Part shown: one piece after another, positions 61,310 through 64,000 of the stretch
Position numbering within the stretch: position 1 is the first letter of the stretch
How the letters are laid out: each line of letters opens with the position of its first letter
From: Acidipropionibacterium acidipropionici
Lineage (GTDB): Bacteria; Actinomycetota; Actinomycetes; Propionibacteriales; Propionibacteriaceae
DNA: 64,000 nucleotides
Reading direction: 5' to 3'
Assembly (NCBI RefSeq): GCF_001441165.1
Contig: NZ_CP013126.1
Coordinates: forward strand, 897,551 to 961,550
Made by a program: the position numbers and the translations under genes
The notes under the pieces: generated by a model
What the model was told of the DNA's origin: nothing
The model's input: the letters and a program-made list of their open reading frames with translations, nothing else
Database searches by the model: none

Positions 61310-61329
61310 GACGTACGAGGTAGTACGTC
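61310..61329. promoter_or_regulatory. 7-bp dyad GACGTAC-N6-GTACGTC
   Basis: Arms GACGTAC (61310-61316) and GTACGTC (61323-61329) flank six bases, about 65-85 bases before the redox operon start. A dimeric repressor site is plausible; the regulator is not identified. Confidence 0.4.
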
Positions 61330-61496
61330 AGGTGTTCGGCGGCCATGAGCCTCCCGCCGGGGCTCCACCTGCCGAGTGCAGGACAGTCGTCCGCTCAGGG
61401 AAGATATTTCCTGGGCCAGGTACTCCCGCAATGTCCGGGCCATCTGGCCCACTGCTCGGGCGGCCCTGCAGTCGGCGCGGGCAGGATCCCCGGGGC

Positions 61497-61850
61497 TCAG
61501 TGTCGATGACCTGAGGAGTGATCATCCGGGCCGTGGTTCATCAAGGCCATCATCGCGCCCATCATGGCCAGGCAGCCCACCGCGTAGAGGATCGCTCCCC
61601 CGCCGGCCTTGTCGGTCACCACCAGGTAGCCGACGACCAGGAGCATCGGGGCGCACATCAGCAGATGCACCCAGTGGTTGTGGCCTGCACGGTGTGCGGG
61701 GACCTGTTCTGTTCCGAGTTGGGCCATATCGACCGACCGGGCAGGGTCGGGGGGCGCGGAGAGGCTACGGCCGACGTTCCGATCGACGTCGGTCCGGGAC
61801 CCGGGGCTAACCGGGAATGTGGGGTCACTGTAGGGGAAATCGGGATCCAT
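61497..61850 (-). CDS. Small two-helix, His-rich membrane protein
   Basis: A 117-residue protein with a hydrophilic Pro/Asp-rich N-terminus (about 1-60), then two membrane segments, HLLMCAPMLLVVGYLVVT and GAILYAVGCLAMMGAMMALM, and a His-rich tail HGPDDHSSGHRH. The Met/Cys/His content and the neighbouring multicopper oxidase suggest metal handling. It resembles the DUF2933 group, but weakly. AGGAG lies six bases before ATG 61850. Its own CTTGACCG motif at 61918 suggests a separate promoter. Confidence 0.65.
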   Translation of the reverse strand: MDPDFPYSDPTFPVSPGSRTDVDRNVGRSLSAPPDPARSVDMAQLGTEQVPAHRAGHNHWVHLLMCAPMLLVVGYLVVTDKAGGGAILYAVGCLAMMGAMMALMNHGPDDHSSGHRH

Positions 61851-62009
61851 GATCGCTCCTATGCGCGATGGGCTGGTGTCCTTCGAGAGTCGCGCACGAA
61901 GGTGATGGCCAAGGATGGGAACGGTCAAGGTTGCATCAAATCTGCGCCGCCGGTCCCAGCCGAGGATGGGCCCGACGGTGCGACGATTCAGGCGCAGACG
62001 GGCTGCGGT

Positions 62010-63521
62010 CTAGCTGACGTAGTTGAGGCCGATCATCATGCCGGCCTCGGCGTGGTAGATGTTGTGGCAGTGCACAGCCCACTTGCCGGCGTTGTCGGCG
62101 TCCAGGTCGATCGGCAACTGTTCCATCGGCCCGAGCAGGACGGTGTCCTTGCGCAGTCCCGACGGCAGGGCGAAGGTGTGGCCGTGCAGGTGCAGCGGAT
62201 GGGTCATCATCGTCATGTTCATCACGTTGATCCGCAGGCGCTGCCCGGCCCTGAGGGTCAGGGGCGTGTTCTTGCCGAACGGTGCGCCGTTGATGCCCCA
62301 CTGGTAGGGCTGCATGGAGCCCTCCAGGCTCAGTTGCGCGGTGGCGTCCGGGTTCTTGGTCGCCAGCTTGGCCGATGTGGCGGGCTTCAGCCGGGAGCCG
62401 ATGAGGACCTGTCCACCCAGTTCGGCCGGCGACACGTCTACGGCGGGGGCACTGCCGGCACCGGTGCGGATCAGGCCCAGGGCCTGGCCGCCCGATGTCT
62501 TGCTGAACGGTCGGGCCACCAGTGGGAAGACCCCGTCGCCCAGGGTGACGACCGCGTCGTAGCGCTCGCCCATGCCAATGTAAAATGCGTCCACATCCTG
62601 CGGGACCACCGGATGGCCGTCGGTGTGGGTGATCGTCATCCTGTGCCCGCCCAATGCGACGGTGAAGATGGTGTCGGAGGCCGCATTGATGATGCGCAGG
62701 CGGACCTTCTGCCCCGGCTTGGCGGCGAACGTGTCCGGTGCGGCGGGGACCTTGCCGTTCAGCAGGAAGTACGGGTAGGTCACGTCGCCGGCATCTCCCC
62801 ACGGCTGGGCACCCGTCGAGGAGCCCATGGCGCCGTGATCCATCCCACCCATCCCGCTGATGCCGCCGTTGGAGGAGGCGGAGGCCGCCCCGCCCGCGGC
62901 GGTGAGTTCCTTGAGGACGTCGTCAGGTGTGCGGCCGGTCCCGTCGACCCAGTCGTCGAGGACGACGACCCATTCGGCGTCGTAGCCGTCGAGTTCGCGC
63001 GGGTCGTCGATGATCAACGGCGCGTACAGGCCGCGATCGAGCTGGACCCCGACATGGGGATGGAAGAAGTAGGTGCCGGGGTCGGGCGCGGTGAACTCGT
63101 AGACGAACTTCGCACCTGGCTTGACGGGGTCCTGTGTCATGCCGGGCACCCCGTCTGCTGCGTTGCGCAGCCGGATGCCGTGCCAGTGGATCGACGTGTC
63201 GGCCGGCAACTGGTTGTCCAGGGTCAGGCGCAGGAAGTCCCCGGCCTTCGCGCGGATCAGCGGCCCCGGCACGGTGTCGCCGTAGGCCCAGGTCGCGACC
63301 TTCGGGCCGCCCAGGTCGAGCGTGGTCGGCCTGGCCACCAGGCTCTTCTCCTCGACGTCCTGTCCCGGTGAGGGCGTTGCTGCCCCTGCCGGACCCACCG
63401 GCGCTGCTCCAGGCCCGGGCACCCCCTTGGTGGTGCAGGCGGTCAGGGCTACCGCGCCCAGGCCCAGCCCTCCGGCCAGCAGGGCTCGGCGTGACAGACG
63501 TTCCATGGTGGTGCCCTTCAT
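62010..63521 (-). CDS. Multicopper oxidase (CopA/MmcO/CueO-like lipoprotein)
   Basis: A 503-residue exported copper oxidase that detoxifies Cu(I). The signal begins RRALLAGGLGLGAVALTAC, a twin-Arg-type start plus a lipobox cysteine, so it is probably a Tat-exported lipoprotein. Copper ligand motifs: SIHWHGI, TYFFHPHVG, THPLHLHGHTF and the type 1 site VHCHNIYHAEAGMM. A Met-rich segment (GISGMGGMDHGAMGSS) near the middle may bind Cu(I). ATG 63521 overlaps the preceding stop as ATGA; ATG 63506 behind AAGGG is the alternative. Neighbours: SHOCT protein upstream, metal-related membrane protein downstream. Confidence 0.93.
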   Translation of the reverse strand: MKGTTMERLSRRALLAGGLGLGAVALTACTTKGVPGPGAAPVGPAGAATPSPGQDVEEKSLVARPTTLDLGGPKVATWAYGDTVPGPLIRAKAGDFLRLTLDNQLPADTSIHWHGIRLRNAADGVPGMTQDPVKPGAKFVYEFTAPDPGTYFFHPHVGVQLDRGLYAPLIIDDPRELDGYDAEWVVVLDDWVDGTGRTPDDVLKELTAAGGAASASSNGGISGMGGMDHGAMGSSTGAQPWGDAGDVTYPYFLLNGKVPAAPDTFAAKPGQKVRLRIINAASDTIFTVALGGHRMTITHTDGHPVVPQDVDAFYIGMGERYDAVVTLGDGVFPLVARPFSKTSGGQALGLIRTGAGSAPAVDVSPAELGGQVLIGSRLKPATSAKLATKNPDATAQLSLEGSMQPYQWGINGAPFGKNTPLTLRAGQRLRINVMNMTMMTHPLHLHGHTFALPSGLRKDTVLLGPMEQLPIDLDADNAGKWAVHCHNIYHAEAGMMIGLNYVS

Positions 63522-63811
63522 GTCTCAACGGTTCGGTGGTCGGGACGACGGCCAGGAAGGACCTGGATCTGCGCGCGTAGGTGCACGTACTCCTCGACAG
63601 TGATCTCTCCCCGGGCCAGCCGCTGCTCCAACAGATCGACCTCTTCGGACCTCGCAGATCCCCCGGGGCGGGCAGAGGTCGGGGAAGTGTGTGTGTCCCG
63701 ATCGATGTAGAGCGCACGTATGGTCAGGAAGACGAGGGTCCAGAGGGCCGCGGTGCCGGCGATCATGACGATCCACATGCTCCACCCGGGGTATCCACCG
63801 GTCGCGTCCAT
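63518..63811 (-). CDS. SHOCT-domain membrane protein
   Basis: A 97-residue protein with one N-terminal helix (MWIVMIAGTAALWTLVFLTIRALYI, about 12-35), a short linker, and a C-terminal SHOCT motif EEVDLLEQRLARGEITVEEYVHLRAQI. SHOCT domains are short oligomerisation or binding helices often beside other domains or small membrane proteins. GGAAGGGAGAGG precedes ATG 63811. It is translationally coupled to the multicopper oxidase (ATGA), so it probably belongs to the copper response. Confidence 0.85.
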   Translation of the reverse strand: MDATGGYPGWSMWIVMIAGTAALWTLVFLTIRALYIDRDTHTSPTSARPGGSARSEEVDLLEQRLARGEITVEEYVHLRAQIQVLPGRRPDHRTVET

Positions 63812-63880
63812 CGTCCTCTCCCTTCCAGGTCGTATCAGTGCTCTCTGCTCGACTCTCGCCCAACCAGATAGGGAACTCGT

Positions 63881-63906
63881 CACAGGTTCGTTCAGGTTCG
63901 GTCAAG
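63881..63906. promoter_or_regulatory. Direct repeats upstream of the copper oxidase operon
   Basis: CACAGGTTCG (63881-63890) and TTCAGGTTCG (63891-63900) share CAGGTTCG at a 10-bp period, followed by GTCAAG. The site lies 70-95 bases before the SHOCT gene, as expected for an OmpR-type activator such as a copper response regulator. It could equally serve a gene beginning at the right edge. Confidence 0.45.
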
Positions 63907-63967
63907 ATGCACCCGGGAGGGCATCCGCGGGCAGGAGAACCGTCAACGCGCGGAGCACACTGTCTAC

Positions 63968-64000
63968 GTGAATGCAGCAGAAGCAGAACCGGTGGCCCAG
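63968..64000 (+). CDS. Possible start of a plus-strand gene, cut by the window
   Basis: GTG 63968 opens a frame of 11 codons (VNAAEAEPVAQ) running off the edge. No ribosome site is visible. The divergent position relative to the copper operon would suit a regulator gene, but 11 codons prove nothing. Confidence 0.2.
   Translation, partial: MNAAEAEPVAQ

Overview
The window is G+C-rich throughout (roughly two thirds or more by eye), with densely packed genes, frequent ATGA and TGATG overlaps, some GTG starts, and what look like leaderless starts. This points to a high-G+C actinobacterium. A biotin-dependent methylmalonyl-CoA decarboxylase cluster next to an ADP-forming acyl-CoA synthetase, an NAD malic enzyme, and the Nramp, NhaA and YhgE/MMPL sets suggest the Propionibacteriaceae (Propionibacterium or Acidipropionibacterium type). 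That placement is inference, because no rRNA gene is present.

Layout. 1-8.7 kb: a cut-off phosphohexomutase, then a minus-strand Na+-pump decarboxylase operon (carboxyltransferase, small gamma subunit, biotin carrier, beta subunit), then acyl-CoA synthetase and acylphosphatase. 8.8-14.1 kb: a small HTH protein, malic enzyme, the scar of a deleted divergent gene pair, and a DtxR/MntR regulator convergent with mntH. 14.3-20.8 kb: nhaA, an EmrB-type exporter with its TetR regulator, a Bcr/CflA exporter and an F420/NADP-type reductase. 21-28 kb: a class A penicillin-binding protein, a 2-hydroxyacid dehydrogenase and two GT4 glycosyltransferases, the first fused in frame to a multi-pass membrane domain. 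28-35.6 kb: a yhgE gene split by an IS, an MMPL transporter fused to a degenerate ABC ATPase domain, and a TetR regulator with a perfect 34-bp palindromic operator. 35.6-43 kb: a GH3 glucosidase broken by a 30-nt stop-bearing insertion, a DoxX protein, thiSGF under a TPP riboswitch, a hydrolase and an RlpA-like secreted protein. 43-46.3 kb: tRNA-Cys, a Met/Cys-rich copper storage protein, and an Xre / ImmA-IrrE / PIN three-gene module. 46.3-51.2 kb: an aldo/keto reductase and a DUF3100 / M20 / Lrp group. 51.4-56.5 kb: an orphan protein between twin hairpins, then cysH-cysD-cysN-tauE behind a poly-cysteine leader peptide. 56.6-59.2 kb: an IS1380-family element inserted at the galE stop codon, and galE. 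59.3-64 kb: a copper/redox cluster (redoxin, CcdA-like protein, glutaredoxin-like protein, small membrane protein, multicopper oxidase, SHOCT protein).

The strongest non-routine signals are five intergenic copies of an exactly 65-bp symmetric dyad element, two pairs of which share the same 91-bp spacing; a second 71-bp dyad repeat seen twice; the poly-Cys leader peptide ahead of cysH; the Xre/ImmA/PIN module with twin operators; and the MMPL-ABC and DMT-GT4 fusions. Several genes are decaying: yhgE, the GH3 gene and the deleted pair near 11.5 kb.
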